From positions 1 to 64,000 of the forward strand of contig DHGE01000126.1 of NCBI GenBank assembly GCA_002402635.1: a DNA stretch of 64,000 nt, given 5' to 3'. The translations under genes were made by a program, and so were the position numbers. The notes beneath the pieces were generated by a model, which worked only from the letters and a program-made list of their open reading frames with translations, ran no database searches and was not told the origin of the DNA. The stretch is from Deferribacterales bacterium UBA4806. GTDB lineage: Bacteria; Chrysiogenota; Deferribacteres; Deferribacterales; UBA228. Shown one piece after another: positions 49,365 through 57,511 of the stretch (positions within the stretch are counted from its first letter, which is position 1; every line of letters begins with the position of its first letter).

Positions 49365-50040
49365 CTACAAATAACCTCTCATAGTATTCATTAATTTCAT
49401 ATTTTAAATAACACACATAATCTCTTAATTTAAAAATAAATTTTCCTGTATAAAACCTTTCTATATCTATATCATTTACGCATTTATAAAACCTATATTT
49501 ATTTAGTTCCAATTCAGATAAATGTTTGAATCCACTTATATTTTCATAGGTCTCAGGTAGTCTTATATGAAATAAATTATTACCTGCTTCATACCATTGT
49601 GGGATTATAGCAGGTATATTTTTAAGTGCATTGTATAATTTATCATTGTTTTTTAAGGTGTTTATAAATATATCCTGTTCATCTTTATTTAAGCTATCAA
49701 ATAAATTTCCTGTAGTTACATTATTATAATCGTATTTTTGTTTTGTTATTAATATAAATATAGCATATAAAGTTTCAGGGTATTCACTTAATTTTTGTAG
49801 TATTAGTTTATAGGAAGTATCTGGTATTGCATTTTTGAAGGTTGCTGTATAAAATAAATCCTTGTCCGTATAAAGATTTTGTTGCAATTTTTGATTGAAT
49901 AAACTTACAAAAGTACCCCAATCCATATCTACATTATTTACAATATCCTGTCCAAGTTGACAATTAATATTTATGGGTACCTTATTTTTGTTAAAATAAT
50001 TTAAAGAATCACCTACTGTATTAAATTCCATTATCATCAT
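49354..50040 (-). CDS. Protein of unknown function in tail-fibre block (228 aa)
   Basis: Unrecognised. It has a globular, helix-rich composition (TFVSLFNQKLQQNLYTDKDL; LNKDEQDIFINTLKNNDKLY) unlike the strand-rich fibre proteins around it. It could be a fibre chaperone or connector, since such proteins often follow receptor-binding genes. It overlaps both neighbours by 4-11 bp. Confidence 0.55.
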   Translation of the reverse strand: MMIMEFNTVGDSLNYFNKNKVPININCQLGQDIVNNVDMDWGTFVSLFNQKLQQNLYTDKDLFYTATFKNAIPDTSYKLILQKLSEYPETLYAIFILITKQKYDYNNVTTGNLFDSLNKDEQDIFINTLKNNDKLYNALKNIPAIIPQWYEAGNNLFHIRLPETYENISGFKHLSELELNKYRFYKCVNDIDIERFYTGKFIFKLRDYVCYLKYEINEYYERLFVDGI

Positions 50041-50972
50041 CCAATATTATAAGCTATTATAAAGCCCACAAAACTTACACCACCATCTCTGGTCATTATT
50101 CCTACTATGTCGGTTCCGTTAGTTGTAAAAATTGGAGCCTGTTTATCCTGCCACTTAAGTCCGTTAAAAATCAAAGAGTAATTCCCGCCATTAGTCAATT
50201 CCACAATAAAGAGAGCTACGTTTCCACTTATGGGAGCATTAGCAATAGTAAAGGTAGTATTAGCTCCTACTGTAACTACAAAATAATTATTAGCACTTAA
50301 ATCCAAGGTAACTGCTCCACTTGTTACAGTTCCTAAATCTGTTGCCTGTCCAAATAGATATTTGTCTGGTGTTTTATTTCCTAGCTTATTAGCGTTTTCC
50401 GCTGTTCCTGTTATGTTTATATTCTGGTTGTTTACTGCATTAATAGCCCTAGTATTTGTAAAATAAAGATTACTACCTTCTGTAACATCACTGGTGCTTA
50501 TATTTCCTTTTACAGCACTGATTGCCCTTGTATTAGTAAAATAAAGATTACTATCTTCCGTAACATCACTGGTGCTAATATTTCCCTTAACTGCATTGAT
50601 AGCTAGAGTATTACTAAAATATTTGTTGGTAGTTCCTTCTATAACTTGGTCTGTATTTATATTATTTTTAACAGCATCTATTGCTCTGGTATTTGTAAAA
50701 TATAAGTTACTACCTTCGTTTATATCGGTGGTTGTTAATGTAACCGCCCCTGTTTTACTATTAACACTTGTAACAGCCCCATTGGGTAATTTTGTCCAAG
50801 TATTATTATGATAAATATATAAATCAATATTATTTATAACAGCAAAATCACCTTGTTTCATACCAGTAATATTTGTTATATCTGTAGCAGTAAACAAAAT
50901 TGAAGTATCATCAATTAGTATTTCTTCAGTAAAACCATCTTCATTACTGATTTGTAAAAGTTTATGAGCCAC
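50037..50972 (-). CDS. Tail fibre protein with LYFTNTRAI repeats
   Basis: The 311-aa protein has an N-terminal domain to ~80 and then four repeats of ~23 residues (SNLYFTNTRAINAV, preceded by DVTEG/DINEG and followed by KGNIST; one copy reads NKYFSNTLAINAV). A C-terminal beta domain (TVTSGAVTLDLSANNYFVVT ... GGVSFVGFIIAYNIG) follows. The xLYFTNxRA repeat is common in fibre shafts of marine and gut phages. DNA-level repeats are visible at about 50440-50740. Confidence 0.75.
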   Translation of the reverse strand: MAHKLLQISNEDGFTEEILIDDTSILFTATDITNITGMKQGDFAVINNIDLYIYHNNTWTKLPNGAVTSVNSKTGAVTLTTTDINEGSNLYFTNTRAIDAVKNNINTDQVIEGTTNKYFSNTLAINAVKGNISTSDVTEDSNLYFTNTRAISAVKGNISTSDVTEGSNLYFTNTRAINAVNNQNINITGTAENANKLGNKTPDKYLFGQATDLGTVTSGAVTLDLSANNYFVVTVGANTTFTIANAPISGNVALFIVELTNGGNYSLIFNGLKWQDKQAPIFTTNGTDIVGIMTRDGGVSFVGFIIAYNIG

Positions 50973-50974
50973 GA

Positions 50975-51448
50975 TTAAACTCTCCTTATACCATTACCAA
51001 TATTTACTAACAATGTATTCTTATCCAAAGCTACACCTAAATATTGTAAATAAGAAATAGCTGAACTATAAAGTGCAGGTCTATGTCCACTTAAATAATA
51101 AGGTTTTCCTATTGTCAATGTTTCAGTTGTGGTATATATCCCATTCAAATATATTGTAGCTGTACCGTTTACTTCTACGTCACTTAATACAAAACCACTT
51201 GCTAATTTTGTTTTATCATTGCTATCCGCCAACCTTGTTTTTAATATATCACCAGTTGCTAAGTAAATATTTACAAAATCACCAGTACTTAAACTTTCTT
51301 CAGTGGTTAGGTTTAAAACTTGGTTAAATGTTAAGTTATCGAAAAACTGCCTATCTATGTAGCCCTCGTTATTAAGGGCTACAAGATTATTAGGCAAGTT
51401 TGAGTTAACCTCTGTTAATAAACCATTTTGTAAAGTAATGTATTTCAA
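50975..51448 (-). CDS. Virion surface protein of a four-member paralogous family (157 aa)
   Basis: The pattern is an N-terminal LTEVNSNLPNNLVALNNEGY IDxQFF segment, then STGDFVNIYLATGDILKTRL, GFVLSDVEVNGTATIYLNGI, GKPYYLSG and a final YLGVALDKNTLLVNIG. It recurs in the genes at 51452, 51994 and 53022. The beta-rich composition suggests small trimeric fibre or decoration proteins. Function is inferred from position in the tail block. Confidence 0.6.
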   Translation of the reverse strand: MKYITLQNGLLTEVNSNLPNNLVALNNEGYIDRQFFDNLTFNQVLNLTTEESLSTGDFVNIYLATGDILKTRLADSNDKTKLASGFVLSDVEVNGTATIYLNGIYTTTETLTIGKPYYLSGHRPALYSSAISYLQYLGVALDKNTLLVNIGNGIRRV

Positions 51449-51451
51449 TTA

Positions 51452-51967
51452 TTATCCTTTTATAACAGGTACATCAATTTCTACAGCCATTTCTGTAGCA
51501 GATACTGCTTTCCCAATTCTTTGTACCACGTGTCCTGCTGTGGTAGGTGGTGTTAAGGATATTGCTCCAGGTGTTACATCTGATAAGAAATAAACACTAC
51601 CCCCAGTTAATCCACTCAAAGCATTGTTAAATCCTGCCAAGTAAACATTAGCATCTACAGAAGCACCATAGCTTTGTAATACAAAACCATCAGCTCCTTT
51701 ACCGATAGAACTAGCATCTGCCTTCCTTACCTTTATTGTTCCCGCATCAGAAAATACATTTACGAAATCCCCTGCGGCTAATGCTTCATAGGTGGGCAAT
51801 ACTTTTACTTCTTCACCTACACCAGTTGGTAGTAAAGAACTATCAATTTTTCCTTGCGCATCCAATGCTATAATTTTACCAGCACTATCCACGCCTGTGC
51901 TAATACTTGTTGCTACTACCTCTTCCAAGTATCCATTTTGATTAAGTTTGATATATTTGTCTGCCAT
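51452..51967 (-). CDS. Virion surface protein, second paralogue (171 aa)
   Basis: Same layout as 50975-51448. QNGYLEEVV, GKIIALDAQGKIDSSLLPTG, AAGDFVNVFSDAGTIKVRKA, GFVLQSYGASVDANVYLAGF, GGSVYFLSD and QRIGKAVSATEMAVEID are visible. The DAQGKIDSSLLP segment is typical of repeated modules in phage fibre proteins. It probably assembles with the other family members. Good GGAGG site before the start. Confidence 0.6.
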   Translation of the reverse strand: MADKYIKLNQNGYLEEVVATSISTGVDSAGKIIALDAQGKIDSSLLPTGVGEEVKVLPTYEALAAGDFVNVFSDAGTIKVRKADASSIGKGADGFVLQSYGASVDANVYLAGFNNALSGLTGGSVYFLSDVTPGAISLTPPTTAGHVVQRIGKAVSATEMAVEIDVPVIKG

Positions 51968-51993
51968 TTTCTAAAACCTCCTTATTATTATTT

Positions 51994-52422
51994 TTAATTT
52001 TTTACAAATGGCTCGCCTAATTTAACATAAAATGTATTTTCAGTAAAAGCTACCCCCATTCTTAATACAAAACCTGTAGTGGGTGGTACTTTAGTTAGCT
52101 CTCCTACTTCATTTACATAATATGTACTTGCTATTTCTAAATTGTAAAAACCCTGTATTATTCCTTGTTTTACTATTGTTATATTTTCATCTTTTTTAGC
52201 CCCAGTGCCTGCTATACCTACTGTTGAAAATATATTATTTATATCCTGATTATTGCTTATATATGCTTTTCCATCAGTACCTATTTTTATTACTTTATGA
52301 CTAATTATATCCTCTCCAGCTGTTAATTGTAATGTATCCGGGATAGGCAGAACAAGAACATCACGTAGGTTAACCTGTATATTTTCGTCTTTTAAATTAA
52401 CAAAAATCTTATCAGTTTGCAT
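51994..52422 (-). CDS. Virion surface protein, third paralogue (142 aa)
   Basis: It shares the C-terminal architecture of the family: AGEDIISHKVIKIGTDGKAY, VGIAGTGAKKDENITIVKQG, STYYVNEVGELTK and LRMGVAFTENTFYVKLGEPF. The N-terminal linker segment differs. This beta-barrel-like module resembles repeated capsid/fibre decoration domains. It overlaps the upstream gene by 11 bp. Confidence 0.58.
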   Translation of the reverse strand: MQTDKIFVNLKDENIQVNLRDVLVLPIPDTLQLTAGEDIISHKVIKIGTDGKAYISNNQDINNIFSTVGIAGTGAKKDENITIVKQGIIQGFYNLEIASTYYVNEVGELTKVPPTTGFVLRMGVAFTENTFYVKLGEPFVKN

Positions 52423-52681
52423 TCAATAATTCCTCTGTAGAAATATTCTGATATTCAATTCTTTCCTTTTGTAACAAATCAATAACCTGATTTTTGTTTA
52501 GTTTTCTTGGGAAGTCAGATAAGAAATAGTTTTTATTGACTTCCGAAAACTCCATAAAATAATAGGTTTCGTTATCAATTTTATATATTACCTTTTTTAT
52601 TAAATCCCCCTCCCTTTTGTAGTAAAAGATTAAACTCTTGGTGTATGTAAATTCTTCATTATTGTCTAATAACATTTTCAT
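52412..52681 (-). CDS. Small protein of unknown function in tail block (89 aa)
   Basis: Unrecognised. Strand-rich start (NNEEFTYTKSLIFYYKREGD) then a helical end (KNQVIDLLQKERIEYQNIST). It could be a chaperone for the fibre subunits around it. Neighbouring genes are spaced by 14 bp or overlap. Confidence 0.5.
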   Translation of the reverse strand: MKMLLDNNEEFTYTKSLIFYYKREGDLIKKVIYKIDNETYYFMEFSEVNKNYFLSDFPRKLNKNQVIDLLQKERIEYQNISTEELLNAN

Positions 52682-52695
52682 AATAAAACCTCTGG

Positions 52696-53022
52696 TTAAG
52701 GGGTAACATCTTTTACCACCTTAATCCTGTCATTTAAAATAGTTTTAGTAATATTACCTTTTTTAAACTCAATATCATAGTTATATATTGAATTTTCTTT
52801 TAGTTTATTAGTATCATTGGAAGTTAGCTCTATCATAGTTTTTCCATTAACTGCGTCTATGTGTTCCGTTACTATTTTTTGTAAAATTATATTATCTTTC
52901 AAGTCCCTCAATGTAAAAGTAACGATAGCATCTGTTAGATTTATGGGTGTAGTATAATTAGTGGTGAATTCTAATAGGATTTGTTTACTATCCCCTTGTA
53001 TAATGTCCTGTAATTTTATCAT
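52696..53022 (-). CDS. BppU-like N-terminal baseplate domain protein (108 aa)
   Basis: MIKLQDIIQGDSKQILLEFT, INLTDAIVTFTLRDLKDNII and YNYDIEFKKGNITKTILNDR match the small beta domain at the N-terminus of lactococcal-type BppU baseplate proteins and similar phage proteins. In those it docks receptor-binding arms to the baseplate. Here it stands alone. The one-base overlap with the next gene suggests coupled synthesis with the paralogue at 53022. Confidence 0.65.
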   Translation of the reverse strand: MIKLQDIIQGDSKQILLEFTTNYTTPINLTDAIVTFTLRDLKDNIILQKIVTEHIDAVNGKTMIELTSNDTNKLKENSIYNYDIEFKKGNITKTILNDRIKVVKDVTP

Positions 53023-53597
53023 TAAGTTAACTCCGTTATATTATATTCTATCTGTAAAAATTCCTCAGTCATTTCTATCTTAATATCCAATGGGATTATG
53101 TTTGCTGGAGGTGTTTGTAAAATAAGTTTTTGAGGATAACTTAAATTTACCAGTAATTTATCCTTGCTTATTGCTACCCCAACTTTTTGTAAAATTATTT
53201 TATTATATCCTACGTTAGCATAGTCCACTTTTCCATTGTAATTTAAGTAATAAGTTTTCCCTACTTGTAGATTTTTCAACCCTGTATTAATACCATTCAG
53301 ATAAACCAATGTTAAATTATCTGATAAGGTATCATTTATAATAAATCCCTTAGCATATCTTCCATTTATACCAGCATCGGCTTTTAGGATTTCATTGTTT
53401 TCATTTATGTAAACAAAATCCCCAGCTTCCATATCTTCAAAAGCTTTACAAATAACAGTTCTGTATTTATAAGTCTCCTTTATAAAATTGTTAGCAATAA
53501 TACCATTTTCATTTAATGCTAGGAGACTACCTGATTGATTAGCAATATTCTCTTTTAATAGTCCCGTATTTTCTAATGTAACAAACGATGAAGGCAC
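53022..53597 (-). CDS. Virion surface protein, fourth paralogue with added C-terminal module (191 aa)
   Basis: It has the family pattern again (NTGLLKENI, LLALNENGIIANNF, EAGDFVYINENNEILKADAG, LTLVYLNGI, GKTYYLNYNGK, KVGVAISKDKLLVNLS). Then comes a C-terminal ~25-residue module PLDIKIEMTEEFLQIEYNIT. That module is shared with the protein at 56948-57508 (PVDIKVVIEKTSLLIDYIVT), so the two may dock to a common partner. Confidence 0.6.
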   Translation of the reverse strand: MPSSFVTLENTGLLKENIANQSGSLLALNENGIIANNFIKETYKYRTVICKAFEDMEAGDFVYINENNEILKADAGINGRYAKGFIINDTLSDNLTLVYLNGINTGLKNLQVGKTYYLNYNGKVDYANVGYNKIILQKVGVAISKDKLLVNLSYPQKLILQTPPANIIPLDIKIEMTEEFLQIEYNITELT

Positions 53598-54064
53598 GTA
53601 ATATCCTCTCTACAATATTTATCTATATACTTTAAATACTCATCCTCTTGCTCAAGGGCATCCTTCTCCCATTCATTTTCACTCCATTCTTGTTTAGTAA
53701 TCTGCTCAAATACATATTCCTTGTTTTTATAAATATATAAACATTTTCCATTTTTATTTATTTCTTTTAATTCTTTTTTTATGTACTGTTTACAATGTAT
53801 CAATTCATGTATTAAAACTCTTATAAAAAATTTAGCATCTAAACAAATATCTAATCCAATACTATAACTATTTGGGAAGAAATACAATGTATAACCAAAA
53901 ACATCTTCTTTGTTAAATAAATTTTTTGTAAAAACAAAGTTAAAATTTAATTTTCTATCCAATATATCAGGTATCTCCTTTTTTAAAGCGAAGATAGTTA
54001 TATTATCAATAATCTTTTTCAATATTTTATTATTACTCCTAAATCCGCTGTAAAACGTTAACAT
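53573..54064 (-). CDS. Putative zinc metallopeptidase-like protein (HExxH) in tail block
   Basis: The 163-aa product contains RVLIHELIHCKQY (residues ~92-104), an HExxH zinc-peptidase signature with a downstream Glu-rich region (KEYVFEQITKQEWSENEWEK) that could supply the third ligand. It has no signal peptide. Being inside the fibre block it could mature or process virion proteins, or help penetrate host surface layers. The match is to a short motif, so caution is due. Confidence 0.55.
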   Translation of the reverse strand: MLTFYSGFRSNNKILKKIIDNITIFALKKEIPDILDRKLNFNFVFTKNLFNKEDVFGYTLYFFPNSYSIGLDICLDAKFFIRVLIHELIHCKQYIKKELKEINKNGKCLYIYKNKEYVFEQITKQEWSENEWEKDALEQEDEYLKYIDKYCREDITCLHRLLH

Positions 54065-54084
54065 TTATATTTTCCATATTCATC

Positions 54085-55731
54085 TTATTTTCCACTACAA
54101 GTCGCCATCATAGACCTTGGGCTCGCAAGGTTTCCCCAAGTTATTCCATTGCTTAAAGTGTTAATATCCACATACTCTATATTACTATAATACGTATTAC
54201 TTCCTTTATCCCCACCTATCATAACAGCCCTTGCCCCATTTGATTCTGTTCCTAAATATTCTGCTTGTCTGCCCATAATACCAAAACTTGCAGCATTACT
54301 TGTTGTATTTATATCAATGTACTCAATACTATTGTAATAATAACCAAACGGCCAACTGTAATAATATCCACCAGTAAATATCCCTCTACTTCTATTACTG
54401 GTAGCTCCTATTCCACTTTTTGCTTGTGTTAAGTTACCAAAGGTTTGTGTATTTGCTGGGGTAGCAAATGTAAAGTATTCAATTTTCTGGACATAATTAC
54501 TCCCATTATATCCACCAGCTACTACACCTCTGGTAATATTTGTTGTAGAGGCGTGAACATAAAGGTTCTGACTAGCATCTCCAAAATGTTTAGCATTGTT
54601 TACTATGTATAAATTAAAGTAATCTAATGATTTTGTTGCCCCATTATCATTTTGCCCGCCACTAACTACTGCTAATTGCCCATTGCTAGTGGAGGCTGTA
54701 TTTCTTTTAGCCTGAGTTAGATTACCGAAATATAAGCTATTATTGGGGTTTGATATAATGATATATTGAATACTATCTAGGGTTAAGTTTTCCTTTGTTA
54801 AACCACCACTGAAAACTCCCCTATTCTTGTCAGAAGTCCCACTCATACGGGATATAGAATTAATCATATCCCCGAAATAGGAGGTCTGACCTGATACAGG
54901 AATATTTAAACTTTGCATATCACTATAAACGAAATTAGCTCTAATACCACCTGCTATAATACCAGTATCTCCGAACACAGGTAAACTAGTTGTAGTGGTG
55001 GTGTAAATTTTACTGATAACAGATTTTGTCTGGTCACTGTTTTTAATGATAATTCTGTAGTCGTAACTTGTTTCTTGTGCTAGATTAGGTATTTGAATTG
55101 TATAAGTCCCTACTCCTGTAATAGGATTATTAGCAAAGGATATACTTGTCCAGCTTGTATCTGTACTGAGTTTATAATCAACACTTAGATATAAACTTGT
55201 ATTATTATTAAGATTAGTTATATTTATAGTAGTATCTATTGTAGTTGCGGCTGGGGTTACAGATATAGTATAATTAGGTATATACCAGTCTTCACCATAA
55301 AATCTAACGTAAGGTGTCCATAAGGTATAATTTCCTAAGTTATCTTTATATCTTGCCCTTATAAAATAAGTTCTATCAGTATAATTGAAAGGATGTGTAT
55401 AAGTAGTGGTATATTCTACTTCATAGCTATCGAAAACTATATTTTGAAATAGGTCATCTGTAGCTATTTGAACTTGAGTAGTTAAAGGTGTCCCATAACC
55501 ATCAAAAGGCGTTATCTGAACTGTTTTTTCATTGATAGACAGAACCTGGTCAGGTTCTATATTGAGAATTTTGGGGGTTGGTGCTAATTTTAAGGCTTTG
55601 ATATAATTTTCCAGAGAGGTATATTGTTTTAATAGGTTATTTTGTAATTGTACTAAATCCACAGGTGTAGTGCTATCCTCTAGATTTATTTTTTCTAATG
55701 TATTATCATCTTTGCGTATTATAAACGCCAT
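54085..55731 (-). CDS. Tail protein with fibronectin-III-like and kelch-like repeats (548 aa)
   Basis: Residues ~60-240 look like two fibronectin-type beta sandwiches (LYLSVDYKLSTDTSWTSISF). The C-terminal ~290 residues carry at least five 45-50-residue repeats with the core RGVFSGGLTKENLTLDSIQY / GGYNGSNYVQKIEYFTFATP and the linker FGNLTQAK. These resemble kelch-like or similar propeller blades seen in environmental phage tail proteins. It is likely an exposed adhesin. It follows the 307-aa gene by 3 bp. Confidence 0.7.
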   Translation of the reverse strand: MAFIIRKDDNTLEKINLEDSTTPVDLVQLQNNLLKQYTSLENYIKALKLAPTPKILNIEPDQVLSINEKTVQITPFDGYGTPLTTQVQIATDDLFQNIVFDSYEVEYTTTYTHPFNYTDRTYFIRARYKDNLGNYTLWTPYVRFYGEDWYIPNYTISVTPAATTIDTTINITNLNNNTSLYLSVDYKLSTDTSWTSISFANNPITGVGTYTIQIPNLAQETSYDYRIIIKNSDQTKSVISKIYTTTTTSLPVFGDTGIIAGGIRANFVYSDMQSLNIPVSGQTSYFGDMINSISRMSGTSDKNRGVFSGGLTKENLTLDSIQYIIISNPNNSLYFGNLTQAKRNTASTSNGQLAVVSGGQNDNGATKSLDYFNLYIVNNAKHFGDASQNLYVHASTTNITRGVVAGGYNGSNYVQKIEYFTFATPANTQTFGNLTQAKSGIGATSNRSRGIFTGGYYYSWPFGYYYNSIEYIDINTTSNAASFGIMGRQAEYLGTESNGARAVMIGGDKGSNTYYSNIEYVDINTLSNGITWGNLASPRSMMATCSGK

Positions 55732-55734
55732 AAT

Positions 55735-56658
55735 TTACTCCTCTGGTAGGGCATTTCTGTCTAAATAAATATACCAATCTTTTCCTATATCTTCTAATCC
55801 CATTCTTTTAAGTACTAACTTGTATTCATTTTGAAACTCATTTGTTATCTTATCTAAAAACTCCTCAAAATGTTCTATGTTCGGGAACTTACCCTGTTGT
55901 ATTTCCTGTTCTGTGTGCATTACGTAATTTTTAACTAAAAATAAGGCAGTTTGAACATTTATACCAAATTGGGATAGGTATTCAATTATACTATCCCTTG
56001 GTCTCCCTTGTGTTAATATGTCTCTATACAATAATTCAAATGCCCTTCTAATATGAAATTTTATCTCCTCTTCTTGGGCATCTTTTTCATCCCAGTTGTC
56101 TGGTATGTTATGTGCTTTTTTTATCTCTGTATATGCGGTAACGAAGTTTGCTAAATCCTTTATAGCCCCTTCAATATATGTAAAACTATCACTTATCCCA
56201 GTAGCCTTTTCTTCAATTTCCAGGGATAGTTTAGCTAGTTCTTTTTTATCATAGTCAGATTTTAGCATTTCTTGGTACTTTTCCTGTAATGTTTCCAATT
56301 CAATTTTAGCTTTTTTTAATCCCAATATATTGTGTAGTAAAGCTCCTCTTCTATCTTCTATTTCAGTTAAGCATTGTCTCAATAGTCTGTAAGGACAGCT
56401 CATACCGTGTAACATAGTTAAGGTCATTAATCTACCTGTAATATTGGTTTTAGAACGTCCCAAAGTTTTTGTAGCTCTATTTATCTCTGGTATATGCTCT
56501 CCAATCTTTTCTAGTTTTTGTTCATCAAAAACATTAAAAAGTTTAGTGTCGTTCAAACTTCTTGTGGTTAACTTAGTGAAAATATCTTCTTTGTTTAATA
56601 AACTATTAATTTGGTTTTGAACTCTTGCTAAACTATTTTTGTTTTTTTCTTTTTTCAA
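55735..56658 (-). CDS. Helical structural or assembly protein of unknown function (307 aa)
   Basis: Unrecognised. It is entirely helical, with charged coiled-coil stretches (LGLKKAKIELETLQEKYQEM) and a conserved-looking LTMLHGMSCPYRLLRQCLTE (residues ~92-111). It differs from the beta-rich neighbours and could be a tail assembly chaperone or tape-related protein. The putative late promoter at 56678-56698 is just upstream and reads into it. Confidence 0.55.
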   Translation of the reverse strand: MKKEKNKNSLARVQNQINSLLNKEDIFTKLTTRSLNDTKLFNVFDEQKLEKIGEHIPEINRATKTLGRSKTNITGRLMTLTMLHGMSCPYRLLRQCLTEIEDRRGALLHNILGLKKAKIELETLQEKYQEMLKSDYDKKELAKLSLEIEEKATGISDSFTYIEGAIKDLANFVTAYTEIKKAHNIPDNWDEKDAQEEEIKFHIRRAFELLYRDILTQGRPRDSIIEYLSQFGINVQTALFLVKNYVMHTEQEIQQGKFPNIEHFEEFLDKITNEFQNEYKLVLKRMGLEDIGKDWYIYLDRNALPEE

Positions 56659-56677
56659 AAAGCACCTCTTTATTCTT

Positions 56678-56698
56678 TATATTATAATAACTCTTTTT
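56678..56698 (-). promoter_or_regulatory. Putative late-type promoter (copy 2)
   Basis: Twenty-one bases identical to 5074-5094, containing GAGTTATTATAATATA on the minus strand, with ACATTG 18 bp before TATAAT. It lies in the only gap of the tail block wide enough for a promoter and reads toward 55735-56658. Confidence 0.45.
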
Positions 56699-56945
56699 AT
56701 GAAACAATGTTAAAATTAAGTACTTTACCTATATTATTGCCTTGGTTATCTGTTACATTTATTGAAACTGTAAATTTTGTAGTTGTAGTATTACCTACAT
56801 ATAAACTATATTCAGTTTCAGTTACCTTATTTAAGGTAATATAATTAACTGTTTCTAGAATATAAGCATAAGAACTTTCCAAGGCAGTCTCCCCTGTGGT
56901 TTTTGTTAGTGTAATTTTGTAAATCTTACCTTTGTTTACGTCCAT
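56697..56945 (-). CDS. Small beta-rich protein in tail block (82 aa)
   Basis: Alternating strands (GKIYKITLTKTTGETALESS; KFTVSINVTDNQGNNIGKVL) suggest a single immunoglobulin-like domain. It ends 2 bp before the putative promoter and starts 2 bp after the preceding gene. No family recognised. Confidence 0.5.
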   Translation of the reverse strand: MDVNKGKIYKITLTKTTGETALESSYAYILETVNYITLNKVTETEYSLYVGNTTTTKFTVSINVTDNQGNNIGKVLNFNIVS

Positions 56946-56947
56946 AA

Positions 56948-57508
56948 TTATATACTTAACTCCGTTACAATATAGTCTATCAATAAGGAAGTCTTTTCAA
57001 TTACTACTTTTATATCCACTGGTGTTATAGTTCCTATTTCGGTTACAGTTACATTATAGTCCATTGGTTCTAAAGCTTTAATTTCTTTAACATATAAATT
57101 TTTATTATGTTTTACTTCTACATTATTCTTAACAGCTTTAAAAGTTAGCGGTATTAAATGATTATTAAAATTAGTATTTACTGTTAAGTTAAAAGTCCCA
57201 TTTCCATTATCTATAAAAGTAATATTTTCATCTTCAGGAATATCGATACTATAAGTGCCTCCTGCTACATCTGTTAAAGTTATAGTATATGTTATATTCT
57301 TTTCTATTATATTATTGATTACATTATTGTTTGAGTCTTTTATGGAATACATTAGCCAATAGCAAATATCCTGGTCAGTTAAAGTATAAGTATAATCGTG
57401 CCATTCACCATATCTATCATTATCCTGTAATCTGACAGAAAAGGTGTAATTACTACCTACCTGACTTACATCGTGATTTAATTGCGTAAAGAATACTTGA
57501 TATGCCAA
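56948..57508 (-). CDS. Ig-like tail protein with shared C-terminal module (186 aa)
   Basis: Beta-strand-rich sequence (ITYTITLTDVAGGTYSIDIP; NGTFNLTVNTNFNNHLIPLT) fits one or two immunoglobulin-like domains. The C-terminal module PVDIKVVIEKTSLLIDYIVT matches that of 53022-53597. Probably a fibre component. Confidence 0.55.
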   Translation of the reverse strand: MAYQVFFTQLNHDVSQVGSNYTFSVRLQDNDRYGEWHDYTYTLTDQDICYWLMYSIKDSNNNVINNIIEKNITYTITLTDVAGGTYSIDIPEDENITFIDNGNGTFNLTVNTNFNNHLIPLTFKAVKNNVEVKHNKNLYVKEIKALEPMDYNVTVTEIGTITPVDIKVVIEKTSLLIDYIVTELSI

Positions 57509-57511
57509 TTT

